Of a DNA stretch of 64,000 nucleotides, positions 9,752 through 17,170 are shown in pieces. Below the pieces are notes generated by a model. That model saw nothing but the letters and a program-made list of their open reading frames with translations. It had not been told where the DNA came from and did not search any database. The DNA is from Bacteroidota bacterium (GTDB lineage: Bacteria > Bacteroidota > Bacteroidia > B-17B0 > Aurantibacillaceae), in the NCBI GenBank assembly GCA_018267825.1, contig JAFDXR010000008.1, forward strand, positions 372,001-436,000, written 5' to 3'. Every line of letters begins with the position of its first letter. Position 1 is the first letter of the stretch. The position numbers were made by a program, and so were the translations under genes.

Positions 9752-10825
9752 TCAGGGATGGCTCTCTCCTTTTGCTTTCACGGAAGTCATGGCCTTCCCA
9801 ACCTTCTCCGAAAGATAATGCTTCAGGTGCTGATGGTAGATCAGCCATCCACCGATGGCGCCAACCACGCAACCCAGGCTGATATCCACAAAGCGATAGA
9901 GAATAAGACGATAGCCGCTTTGCAGCACATCGTTTGAGTCGATGCTCAGAAAAACAGTCAGTATGGTAATGAAAACAACGGCCAGGGCATAATTGCGCGA
10001 CATCAGGTATTCAAGAATAATTTGCGACAGCGTAATACAGGCCAGGATCAGCCAGAACGGAGGTTGCATCATCACAAGGCCAAGCGTCAGGGCTGTGCCG
10101 ACAACGGTGCCTGAAAAACGCTGCAGACTTCTTTGCCATACATGACCGCGGCTACTGCCCTGCAACACAGCCAGGCAGGAAATAGCCACCCAGGCCGGCG
10201 ACTCTAAACGAAACCACATGGCCGCGGCTACCGACAAGCCCATCATTGTACCGAAGATAAGTGCTTCTGTTGTGTATACATGAGCGCCAGGCGGCGGCGG
10301 AACGCTGGCTCCGGATTTATTCTTCGCCGGCATAAACGCCGTGAATACGCTGGCAACACACAGGGTGAATAAACAACCCACAGCCATCCAGCCTGTTTTT
10401 TGAAAAGCGCCGTCAACCGTGTTGGTGGTAAATGCGCCGGTTACCGAAAGCATCACAAAGAAGAATGCACCCGGTGCACGTTTCATTTTTATGAAATGTA
10501 AAAAAGCGTACACCACCATGGCATAAACACCCAGAAACACAGCTTTGAAAAGACCGGCATCACTCAGCAGCATTCCTACGGCATAAGAACCAATAAGCCC
10601 CAAACCCACAAGTACCAACACCAGCATGCGTTTAAGATAAGGCGCTGACAGTGGCAGGTAAAGAATAGACAAACCTGCCAGCGACACCAGTTTGGATTCG
10701 CCAACATGATTGAAGTACCAACCTGCCATGAGCGGAAAACCGATACAGAGGCCCGAAGCCAGCGGAAGCTCCCAACCGGCCTTGCTCTCCTGGAAATGGA
10801 ATAATTTTTTAATACTTCTTTTCAC
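9752..10825 (-). CDS. FUSC-family integral membrane protein
   Basis: This 357-residue protein has two blocks of hydrophobic segments, each with about five or six helices, joined by a polar linker near residues 165-185 (KNKSGASVPPPPG). The second block has the hallmark run FRLESPAWVAISCLAVLQG followed by RSLQRFSGTVVGTALTL, which matches the fusaric-acid-resistance/YccS-like FUSC domain. Members are proposed efflux proteins for aromatic acids, but the substrate here is unknown. It lacks the long soluble regions of YccS. The start is a GTG. It is the last core gene on the left before the tRNA-Cys insertion site. Confidence 0.8.
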   Translation of the reverse strand: MKRSIKKLFHFQESKAGWELPLASGLCIGFPLMAGWYFNHVGESKLVSLAGLSILYLPLSAPYLKRMLVLVLVGLGLIGSYAVGMLLSDAGLFKAVFLGVYAMVVYAFLHFIKMKRAPGAFFFVMLSVTGAFTTNTVDGAFQKTGWMAVGCLFTLCVASVFTAFMPAKNKSGASVPPPPGAHVYTTEALIFGTMMGLSVAAAMWFRLESPAWVAISCLAVLQGSSRGHVWQRSLQRFSGTVVGTALTLGLVMMQPPFWLILACITLSQIILEYLMSRNYALAVVFITILTVFLSIDSNDVLQSGYRLILYRFVDISLGCVVGAIGGWLIYHQHLKHYLSEKVGKAMTSVKAKGESHP

Positions 10826-11070
10826 ACCGAATAAAACGTCAACGATTGTCTGGCAAATCTCCCTGAATATGTTGAGCCATCAATTGTTTCGTCAAAGGTA
10901 TTGCTTTTATGGCTTTCGCATACAAGCTCCGGCGCCAGATATAGATGAAGAATTACGGGTTTTGAAATGACCTTTGTCAGATCGAAGAAAAGAAGATATC
11001 CGCCATTTGATTTACATCTTTTTAAACCCATTTACTTTCAAAAGCAGTTCGGTTTATTCCAAAACAAAAA

Positions 11071-11088
11071 ACCCGCCATAAGGTGGGT
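11071..11088 (-). terminator. Displaced original terminator of tRNA-Cys
   Basis: A 7-bp stem (ACCCGCC with GGTGGGT, one G-T pair) with loop ATAA is followed on the minus strand by a T-rich run. It lies only a few bases beyond the left copy of the tRNA 3' end, so before integration it would have sat just downstream of the tRNA-Cys gene. The element has separated the two by 30 kb. Confidence 0.7.
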
Positions 11089-11093
11089 TTTGA

Positions 11094-11108
11094 TTGAGGT
11101 CCCGAGCG
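11094..11108. repeat. Left attachment site (attL), 15-bp core repeat
   Basis: TTGAGGTCCCGAGCG here is identical to 41520-41534, where it forms the 3' acceptor strand, discriminator and first T-stem bases of tRNA-Cys. Identity ends on both sides, as expected for the crossover core of a tRNA-integrated element. Confidence 0.88.
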
Positions 11109-11225
11109 TCTGATTAACTAATACATTAGGGGAATTCAAATAACCCTTAATTGTATTTAAAATGAGACTGTTAGTTCCAATTTCCTATTCTGTCGTTTTC
11201 CAAAAGTCCTCCAAAAGTTTCGAGG

Positions 11226-11248
11226 TTTTGCCACACGTTTTGCCACAC
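11226..11248. repeat. Left-end tandem repeat, candidate integrase arm site
   Basis: Two 11-bp copies of TTTTGCCACAC start at 11226 and 11238, spaced 12 bp apart. The same pair, with two changes in the second copy, occurs at 41442-41464 near the other end and in the same orientation. Such end repeats are typical of recombinase or excisionase binding sites (inference). Confidence 0.6.
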
Positions 11249-11254
11249 TTTTTT

Positions 11255-11292
11255 TTGGACAAAACACTAAATAAATTCTTAGGAATGTCCAA
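11255..11292. promoter_or_regulatory. 38-bp inverted-repeat operator, copy 1 (integrase)
   Basis: The arms TTGGACA and TGTCCAA enclose an AT-rich centre, and the whole site spans 38 bp. It ends 38 bases before the integrase ATG. Two other sites of exactly the same length and arms lie upstream of other transcription units of the element. Confidence 0.6.
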
Positions 11293-11330
11293 TTAGTACA
11301 AACGTATGAATAATTAAAACAACTCATACG

Positions 11331-12572
11331 ATGAAGACAAAATTTTATTTGAGAGATGTAGCCGAAGAAGGAGAGCTCTCACCAAAATCAAAACAGCGTA
11401 CCATTTGCGCATATTTTACTTACCATGGTAAAAGGGTTCGGCTTTCTACTAAAATGAGAGTAAACCCCTCAGATTGGAATGAGAAAAGGGAAGAATTTCG
11501 AGGGATTGGAAACGAGGTAGCGAATAAAAATGCCAGGCTAAAACAAATAGAGCGGAAGGCGGAGGAAATTTTCAATTCCTTGCAAGCCGCTGGGATTCCT
11601 CTGGAGCCAAAGACCTTAACGGAAGAGATTCATAAAGCCCTTTTCCCAGAGAAGTACATTAAGCCTGCACAAAAGGATAATCTCTTGTCATTTGTTGAAT
11701 GGTATATTGCTACAAATCCTAACAAGATTAAAAAGGGTACAATGAAGACGTACATGCAATTTGTTCCACTGTTTAAGGAGCTTGCATTGAATGAAGGGAA
11801 ATTGTTTTTGGAATTTGATTCTGTAGACTTAGACTGGGAGACAACTTTCACGTCATTTTTATTTGATAAAAGTCACGGAAGAAATACGGTCGGACGGCAC
11901 ATCAAGAACATCAAAGCATTGATGAGTCTCGCAAATCGTAGAGGACTCCACATGAACATGAAATTTAAAGACTTCAAAAAAATTTCAGAGGATGCTTTTT
12001 CTATTTATCTAACGGAAGAAGAAATAACTGCGATTTATAATACTTCCATGCCTTCTGAATTGGAAGGAGTCAGAGATGTATTTGTGTTTTCCTGCCTCAC
12101 AGGATTAAGATTTTCAGACGTAATGGCACTTCAAAAGCATAACTGGTATGGCGATTTCATTTGTATCGAAACAATTAAAACGGAAGACCCATTAAAAATT
12201 CCTTTGAGGAAAACGGCTAAGGCTATTCTGGAAAAATATGATGGTAACATTCCTAAATTCTATAACGCAAAATACAACAAGCTGATAAAAGAAATTGCGT
12301 CTTTGATTCCAAGCCTTGACGTTAATGTAACCTTTAAAGTAAGCAAGGGCAATAAAAAAACAGAGATAGTAAAAAAGAAATATTTACTTGTTCAGAGTCA
12401 TACAGCTCGAAGAAGTTTTGCCACCAATGAGTATGCAAGAGGAACGAAAACAGCAATTATTATGGCAATTACAGGACATAAAACCGAGAAGGATTTCTGG
12501 AAATATATCCGTAAGGACCAGCAGGAGAAAGCTGAAGATTTATTAATTGATTTTAAGTTGAGAGATTTTTAA
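11331..12572 (+). CDS. Tyrosine site-specific integrase
   Basis: A 413-residue protein of the Bacteroidota integrase type. It has an N-terminal arm-binding domain (residues about 1-100, ICAYFTYHGKRVRLSTKMRV), a SAM-like core-binding domain (about 115-215) and a catalytic domain. The active site is visible as Arg260 in TGLRFSD, His357 and Arg360 in HTARRSF, His383 in TGHKT and the nucleophile Tyr392 in FWKYIR. It should catalyse insertion into and excision from tRNA-Cys. It lies next to attL and is read inward. The 38-bp operator directly upstream suggests regulation together with the excisionase-like operon. Its stop overlaps that of the convergent Fic gene by four bases. Confidence 0.93.
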   Translation: MKTKFYLRDVAEEGELSPKSKQRTICAYFTYHGKRVRLSTKMRVNPSDWNEKREEFRGIGNEVANKNARLKQIERKAEEIFNSLQAAGIPLEPKTLTEEIHKALFPEKYIKPAQKDNLLSFVEWYIATNPNKIKKGTMKTYMQFVPLFKELALNEGKLFLEFDSVDLDWETTFTSFLFDKSHGRNTVGRHIKNIKALMSLANRRGLHMNMKFKDFKKISEDAFSIYLTEEEITAIYNTSMPSELEGVRDVFVFSCLTGLRFSDVMALQKHNWYGDFICIETIKTEDPLKIPLRKTAKAILEKYDGNIPKFYNAKYNKLIKEIASLIPSLDVNVTFKVSKGNKKTEIVKKKYLLVQSHTARRSFATNEYARGTKTAIIMAITGHKTEKDFWKYIRKDQQEKAEDLLIDFKLRDF

Positions 12573-14032
12573 CTCCCTTCTTCATCGTATACAAAGAGAA
12601 CATCAAAATCAATTTTAGGGACTGAGAATTCAAGTTCGACAACCATTCTAATAGGATACTCTCCATGATTAGGCTTTCTGTCAACAATACTCATTGGCAA
12701 ATTAATTGGATTCGCCAGGTTGAAGACTGGCTGAAACAGAAACGGATTATTGAAAGACATAAGTGAATACATTGATTCAAATGTTCCTTTTGTTGTTATT
12801 CCACGAACTCGAAAATTAATTCCTTGCATAAGCAATTTCCCAGCCCAATCATCTGGTTTGGTCCATTCGAATAATGGAACAAGTACGATTTTTTTTATTT
12901 GAATTTGATGTTCCTGATTTCTGAGTGTGAATCCTTTTCGGATTTCTTCGTTTGATAATTTAAACACTAAATCTGTTTTCACTGGGCTCGATGTTTCTAT
13001 GTGGTAATTTGTGCCAGCACCTGCACCACTCTTAATAATGACACGAGTATCTACCATGGCCGTAAGAATTTTTTTTACTGTAGGTAAGGGAATGCTAAGT
13101 TTTTTTGAGATTTCTCCAGACTTACAGCCTGGATGACTTTCAATATATGATAAAATATTTTTCTCTTTTGAACCAAGATACGCAGCGCTGTTTTTTGTCT
13201 TCAATTTTTCCATGAGTTGCCCTTGTATATTCATCATGCAATCCAAGAAGAATACCACCCATTCATCAACCTTTTCGCCAGGTCTCTGCCTTTGAGTTTG
13301 CATTAACACTTTGTAATATTCAGCTTTTCTGTTCTCAATCTCATGTTCAAAACTTACATATTGTATCCAGGTATATCCATGCTTCATCAATAGCAATGTC
13401 CCCAATAACCTGCTTAATCGGCCATTACCATCTTGAAAAGGGTGGATACTTAAAAAATCATAAACGAACAATGCATCTTTAATGATTTGTAAGGTTTCAG
13501 TATCTGAGTTGTACCACTCAAATAATTTTCGCATTCCTTCTTCTGTTTCAAATCCTGGCTCAGCGGTTTTGAAAATGATTTGCTTTGTTCCATCAGGGTG
13601 CGTTGCTTCTACTGCATTACTCACTTGCTTATATCTTCCTTTGTGCCATTCATCCTTTTCACAATATTGCATCAGGATGTTGTGGAGGTTTTTTATATTT
13701 CCTTCTGTAATTTCTATATCATTATAGGACTCTCCAATTTCATCAAGAGCAGCAAAGTAGCCAGCCACCTCTTGTTCATCTCTTTCTTCGAGCTTCGCTA
13801 TTTTTAAATTTTCAATTAGATTCTCCACCTCAGCATCGGTCATTTTACTCCCTTCAATTCGTGTTGAGGCACCAACGCTTCTGACAGTTGCAATTGCTTT
13901 CAGTTGTTTTAATGTAATTCCTTCCCTCTTTTCTATGATGTCCCAGGAGGCATCAAAGCGGTCAACTTTGCTAATTTCATTCATTAGCTTCATTGTTAGG
14001 TCAAGGGAAAATGTGTGAATTTTTTGTGCCAT
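12569..14032 (-). CDS. Fic-domain protein (predicted AMP transferase) with C-terminal winged helix
   Basis: The start is the ATG at 14032; the longer frame opens with TTG. The N-terminal region carries the inhibitory motif STRIEG at about residues 56-61, (S/T)xxxE(G/N), placing it with class II self-inhibited Fic proteins. The catalytic motif HPFQDGNGRLSR is complete at about 197-208, so AMP transfer to a target protein is expected. Around residues 290-330, SHPGCKSGEISKKLSIPL and the segment after it read as a winged-helix DNA-binding domain. The remaining 130 residues are unassigned. Three related 17-19-bp repeats just upstream overlap the promoter region, so autoregulation by its own winged helix is plausible. 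It may act as a toxin or signalling enzyme. Confidence 0.9.
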   Translation of the reverse strand: MAQKIHTFSLDLTMKLMNEISKVDRFDASWDIIEKREGITLKQLKAIATVRSVGASTRIEGSKMTDAEVENLIENLKIAKLEERDEQEVAGYFAALDEIGESYNDIEITEGNIKNLHNILMQYCEKDEWHKGRYKQVSNAVEATHPDGTKQIIFKTAEPGFETEEGMRKLFEWYNSDTETLQIIKDALFVYDFLSIHPFQDGNGRLSRLLGTLLLMKHGYTWIQYVSFEHEIENRKAEYYKVLMQTQRQRPGEKVDEWVVFFLDCMMNIQGQLMEKLKTKNSAAYLGSKEKNILSYIESHPGCKSGEISKKLSIPLPTVKKILTAMVDTRVIIKSGAGAGTNYHIETSSPVKTDLVFKLSNEEIRKGFTLRNQEHQIQIKKIVLVPLFEWTKPDDWAGKLLMQGINFRVRGITTKGTFESMYSLMSFNNPFLFQPVFNLANPINLPMSIVDRKPNHGEYPIRMVVELEFSVPKIDFDVLFVYDEEGS

Positions 14033-14033
14033 T

Positions 14034-14126
14034 TTATCCGATTTTATACGCAAATATACGATTATTTATTTGATTTCAACAGAAATATTATCCGATTTGA
14101 TTCGTTAATATTCGATTTTATATTCG
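14034..14126. promoter_or_regulatory. Three direct repeats upstream of the Fic gene
   Basis: TTATCCGATTTTATACG at 14034-14050, TTATCCGATTTGATTCG at 14088-14104 and a related copy at 14108-14126 (ATATTCGATTTTATATTCG) share the core TCGATTTTAT or CCGATTT. The first begins two bases upstream of the Fic start codon. They look like operator sites for repression. Confidence 0.5.
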
Positions 14127-14155
14127 AAAAAGATGTAATACGCTGAAATACAGGG

Positions 14156-14479
14156 CTATTTGAATTTTGGTTTCAAAGGATTATATTTTCGTAATGCTTC
14201 ACGGAACTGGCCAACATTATAGACCTTAAACTTGCCCTGTTGATGGTCATCAAAGTAATTCTGCTTGCGAATTTTGAAAAACAAACTTCTACCAATCTTA
14301 TATTCTTGCAAGAAGTCTTTCATATGCATGTATTCCTTCACTTCTATGCCAGAAGAAATATCGTTTTGGTCATTAAACACTTCACGTGCGATTAATTTGA
14401 ATTCCTCAAGCAACTCTTCTCGAAGCTGGGCTTTCATTTCTTCTTTCAAAATATCGAATACTCGTTCCCAGGATTTCAT
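14156..14479 (-). CDS. Small HTH protein, excisionase-like
   Basis: The 107-residue protein has an N-terminal amphipathic, coiled-coil-like helix (residues about 1-35, rich in Lys and Glu). The C-terminal half reads as a MerR/excisionase-type helix-turn-helix: MHMKDFLQEYKIGRSLFFKI, then a short wing (QGKFKVYNVGQF). Such proteins on integrated islands direct excision or regulate the integrase. Its ATG overlaps the stop of the polymerase-like gene, so it is the last gene of a three-gene operon that begins with the DUF5131 gene and carries the same 38-bp operator as the integrase. Function is inferred from fold and place only. Confidence 0.6.
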   Translation of the reverse strand: MKSWERVFDILKEEMKAQLREELLEEFKLIAREVFNDQNDISSGIEVKEYMHMKDFLQEYKIGRSLFFKIRKQNYFDDHQQGKFKVYNVGQFREALRKYNPLKPKFK

Positions 14480-15888
14480 CTCTCAAAATTTAAGGGTTCA
14501 ACTTTAACATCTGGCATGCATCCAATTTTATTTCGGACAGCTTCAATCATAAGATTGAGTATTATTTCTTTCATGGACGCTTCGCAAATTATTGCGTCAT
14601 GCACTGGGAGCGCAAAGCAATTAGAGTATTTCTGAGCCAATTGATGAAAAACAGTATTTATAACTATTTCTGCTTCCATTCTTTGTAGCGAAACAGCCAA
14701 ACTCTTGTGGTTTTGCCCTTTCGTTTCAGTTATTACTCTGGAGACGTTCGGAAAAGTATGTGCAAAAGCAGTGCGGTATTTATATTTTCTTTTTTCAGAA
14801 GAAAAGAACACTCTTGCAAAGAAGTCAGTTTTAAAATTCACCTCATCTGTAATTTTCACATTGCTTTCAATTATCATTTTTTTTACTTCCTTATAAAATC
14901 TTCCCTCAGATGCCCAGGCTATATATTTTGACACCTCCTCAGAATCCAGCGATAAACTGTCGAGGATGTACTTTACAAAAAGGAGTGGCTGAAAGTTTGA
15001 ATAATCCAAGTAAACAAGTTCTTGGTTTTTATAACACAGGAATTTTCTTAATTCACCAGGCATTGAAGTAATGTTGTAGAATACTCTGTTTACACTCGAA
15101 GGGCAATTAAATTGAAAGTCTTTGTTTTGAATTCTCTGTAAATGGTCCTTCCACTCTTGGGCAATTTTCGGAGTAAGAGTTCTGTTTCTCTTCATGTAAA
15201 TTCTTATTTCGCCTTTGCTATTAATAAACTCGCCAGTAGAATCCTTTAACGGCCTATTTCTTTTTACTTCATCATCAATCCAAGAAAACGCTTCTGGATT
15301 AATACCAACTTTAAATGTGTTCCGATATATGAAATTGTATTCTGGTTTCTGTTGAAGACCCATTAAGTCGTGCCAGCGAGTACGCAATGCAATAGAGACT
15401 TTTTCTTGGAACTTTTTCCTGGCCCGTTCAACCTTTTTATCTAAACCGTACCTATTATAGAGAGCCGAGAGAGAGGAGGAGAGGGTGCCTGTTGTTTGAT
15501 TTACTTCCAAACCGTCCCCATTAATTGAAGATTGCATTTTACTATTAATAGGTACGAAATATTGTTTTGTTAACCTGTAACTATATGATTCTTTCCCAAT
15601 GATTTTTCCGTTTCTTTTCTCAAAGCGTTTTCTAAAGTTACATTCAATAATGCCCAGATGAAATAAGTTATTTTTTATCCTGGTAATTAATTCTTGACGA
15701 ATTACCTTACGCAGGATTTTATTTGAAATTGGGACAAATATTTCCTCTGAAGTTTGTTTGTCGGAAACCAATTTTAGGAAGTACTCATATTTAGCCAGGT
15801 GTCTGATTTCCTTTTCCAGCCCATTCTCTTTAAAGAGAACGGGTAGAAAAGAAAAAAAAGAATACCCATTATTCACGTTTGTTTCCAT
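14476..15888 (-). CDS. Protein with family-A DNA polymerase palm motifs and N-terminal winged helix
   Basis: The C-terminal 210 residues carry a pattern of DNA polymerase I-type palms in order. RVFYNITSMPGELRKFL corresponds to the segment before motif A; VYLDYSNFQPLLF (Asp295) resembles motif A DYSQIELR; FARVFFSS sits near the place of motif B; and LPVHDAIICEA (His430, Asp431) resembles motif C VHDE. The N-terminal 100 residues look like a winged helix (KVIRQELITRIKNNLF). At 470 residues it lacks a recognisable 3'-5' exonuclease and full thumb and fingers. It could be an element replication protein or a novel nucleotidyltransferase. A canonical motif B Lys/Tyr is not evident, so activity is uncertain. 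It overlaps its neighbours on both sides. Confidence 0.55.
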   Translation of the reverse strand: METNVNNGYSFFSFLPVLFKENGLEKEIRHLAKYEYFLKLVSDKQTSEEIFVPISNKILRKVIRQELITRIKNNLFHLGIIECNFRKRFEKRNGKIIGKESYSYRLTKQYFVPINSKMQSSINGDGLEVNQTTGTLSSSLSALYNRYGLDKKVERARKKFQEKVSIALRTRWHDLMGLQQKPEYNFIYRNTFKVGINPEAFSWIDDEVKRNRPLKDSTGEFINSKGEIRIYMKRNRTLTPKIAQEWKDHLQRIQNKDFQFNCPSSVNRVFYNITSMPGELRKFLCYKNQELVYLDYSNFQPLLFVKYILDSLSLDSEEVSKYIAWASEGRFYKEVKKMIIESNVKITDEVNFKTDFFARVFFSSEKRKYKYRTAFAHTFPNVSRVITETKGQNHKSLAVSLQRMEAEIVINTVFHQLAQKYSNCFALPVHDAIICEASMKEIILNLMIEAVRNKIGCMPDVKVEPLNFER

Positions 15889-16610
15889 TATTTCGACTTA
15901 AATATTTTTGGCATCTCATTGTATTCACGACCATCCAGAAGCCTTCCAGATTCCTTCTTATTTGTTCCTCCCCATTGTTTAAAAAAGAAAGGAACTCCTT
16001 GTGACCTACACTGGTCTTTAATATCCACCACCCATTCCTCCTTCATTTCTCTTGGATTACTTCTACCTGATTCGCCCCCGACAATTACCCAATGAATGCC
16101 CTTTAGATTCATCTCAGGCAGCGGACCAATTAACGGTTCCAACGACAGAAATTTGGTTTTCGCTCCACATTTTTTTAGAAGCGGAAGACGTTGAATGACT
16201 CTATTGTCTTCAATACTCACTCCCATCCAAATATTATCGGTCCAGGTGAGATGTTCACTTAATTCAGCCAATCTATCTGCACGCTTGGTTAGCACCTGGA
16301 AAATTAAATGAGGGTTTTCATTCATCACTCTGAAAATCTTCTGTAGAAATTCCAGTGGCATATCTGCATGAAATAAATCGCTCATAGAGTTCACAAACAC
16401 CAGGCTTGGTTTTTTCCAACCGTAGGGACGTTTCAATTCAATAGGGTGAATTGTGAATTTGAATTTATTCCTGTACTTCTTCTGACCCATTGCAAATAGG
16501 CGGTTAGACATAATCTCCGCATAACAGAACTTGCAACCTTGACTGATTTTGGAGCAACCTGTTGTTGGGTTCCATGTGAGCTCAGTCCACTCAATAGTTG
16601 ATTTACTCAT
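15888..16610 (-). CDS. DUF5131 (phage Gp37/Gp68-like) radical-SAM-type protein
   Basis: A 240-residue protein starting with IEWTELTWNPTTGCSKISQG. Cys19, Cys26 and Cys29 (C-x6-C-x2-C) could bind an iron-sulfur cluster, as in radical-SAM-like proteins. Other family marks are FVNSMSDLFHAD, FQVLTKRADRL, WMGVSIED and WVIVGGESG, and the end FFFKQWGG. The family is frequent in phages and islands, often beside a three-Cys-motif partner (TcmP) gene; no such partner is seen here. The biochemical role is not established. It leads an operon with the polymerase-like and HTH genes, under operator copy 2. Confidence 0.85.
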   Translation of the reverse strand: MSKSTIEWTELTWNPTTGCSKISQGCKFCYAEIMSNRLFAMGQKKYRNKFKFTIHPIELKRPYGWKKPSLVFVNSMSDLFHADMPLEFLQKIFRVMNENPHLIFQVLTKRADRLAELSEHLTWTDNIWMGVSIEDNRVIQRLPLLKKCGAKTKFLSLEPLIGPLPEMNLKGIHWVIVGGESGRSNPREMKEEWVVDIKDQCRSQGVPFFFKQWGGTNKKESGRLLDGREYNEMPKIFKSK

Positions 16611-16654
16611 AGTATATTTTTAATTGGTTATAATTACTTTTACGAAGGCTTCAA

Positions 16655-16692
16655 TTGGACACATCTCCAAGGTTTAAAGGAGATATGTCCAA
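16655..16692. promoter_or_regulatory. 38-bp inverted-repeat operator, copy 2 (DUF5131 operon)
   Basis: TTGGACA and TGTCCAA arms with additional pairing (ATCTCC with GGAGAT) give a long hairpin-like palindrome. On the minus strand it is followed by CCTTCGTAAAAGTA, which closely matches the sequence after copy 3, probably the promoter. It lies 45 bases upstream of the DUF5131 start. Confidence 0.65.
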
Positions 16693-16704
16693 CCAGCCCT
16701 TTCA

Positions 16705-17016
16705 TTATTCGTCCTCTAATTTGTCGGGGAAATAATGCTCGATGATGTTCGCTACACTTTGAGGGTCCATGTCCTCAGTGAAGGCTTCTGGTGGAGCAAA
16801 CTGTGCCTCCACCAAATAATCATACGCTTCATCTCCAGTCAAAACGAAGACTGCTGTTTTCTGCTTTTCAGAAATACCGCTTGCCTGTATCTCTTCTAAC
16901 CAGGAACCTTTTTTTGTTAACCACAGTTGTTCAATGTGGTCTCTTGAATACTGTAATCGCATTACGAGTTCAGCTTTTTCCGTGCTGTAACGTTTTCCAT
17001 TCATGATAACTTTCAT
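16705..17016 (-). CDS. Small protein of unknown function
   Basis: The 103-residue acidic protein starts MKVIMNGKRYST and has no domain I recognise. It contains no obvious membrane segment or Cys. The middle (LWLTKKGSWLEEIQ) hints at a beta-hairpin plus helix. It has its own operator (copy 3) upstream and stops just before operator copy 2, so it is a one-gene unit under the same control as the integrase and DUF5131 operon. A role as a regulator or small accessory factor of the element is only a guess. Confidence 0.6.
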   Translation of the reverse strand: MKVIMNGKRYSTEKAELVMRLQYSRDHIEQLWLTKKGSWLEEIQASGISEKQKTAVFVLTGDEAYDYLVEAQFAPPEAFTEDMDPQSVANIIEHYFPDKLEDE

Positions 17017-17084
17017 GTTGTTTAGGATTTAATTAATGGAGCTACTCTTTTTCACTCTTATGCGTATTTGTACGAAGGAGGTCA

Positions 17085-17122
17085 TTGGACACTTCATAGA
17101 AATTTCGAAGAGGTATGTCCAA
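17085..17122. promoter_or_regulatory. 38-bp inverted-repeat operator, copy 3
   Basis: Arms TTGGACA and TGTCCAA again span exactly 38 bp. On the minus strand it is followed by CCTTCGTACAAATA, nearly the same as after copy 2. It sits 69 bases upstream of the 103-residue gene and abuts the terminator of the preceding unit. Confidence 0.65.
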
Positions 17123-17149
17123 AAAAAAACCACCCATTGTGGGTGGTTT
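17121..17149 (-). terminator. Terminator of the 343-residue gene unit
   Basis: A perfect 9-bp stem (AAACCACCC with GGGTGGTTT, loop ATTGT) is followed on the minus strand by a run of T. It lies about 20 bases past the stop at 17171. Confidence 0.8.
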
Positions 17150-17170
17150 CATACAATAAAAAAACAGAGG

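Noticed and set aside
10822-11031. 69-codon minus-strand frame between the FUSC gene and the tRNA-Cys terminator
   Set aside because: No signal, no family, overlaps the FUSC start; not supportable.
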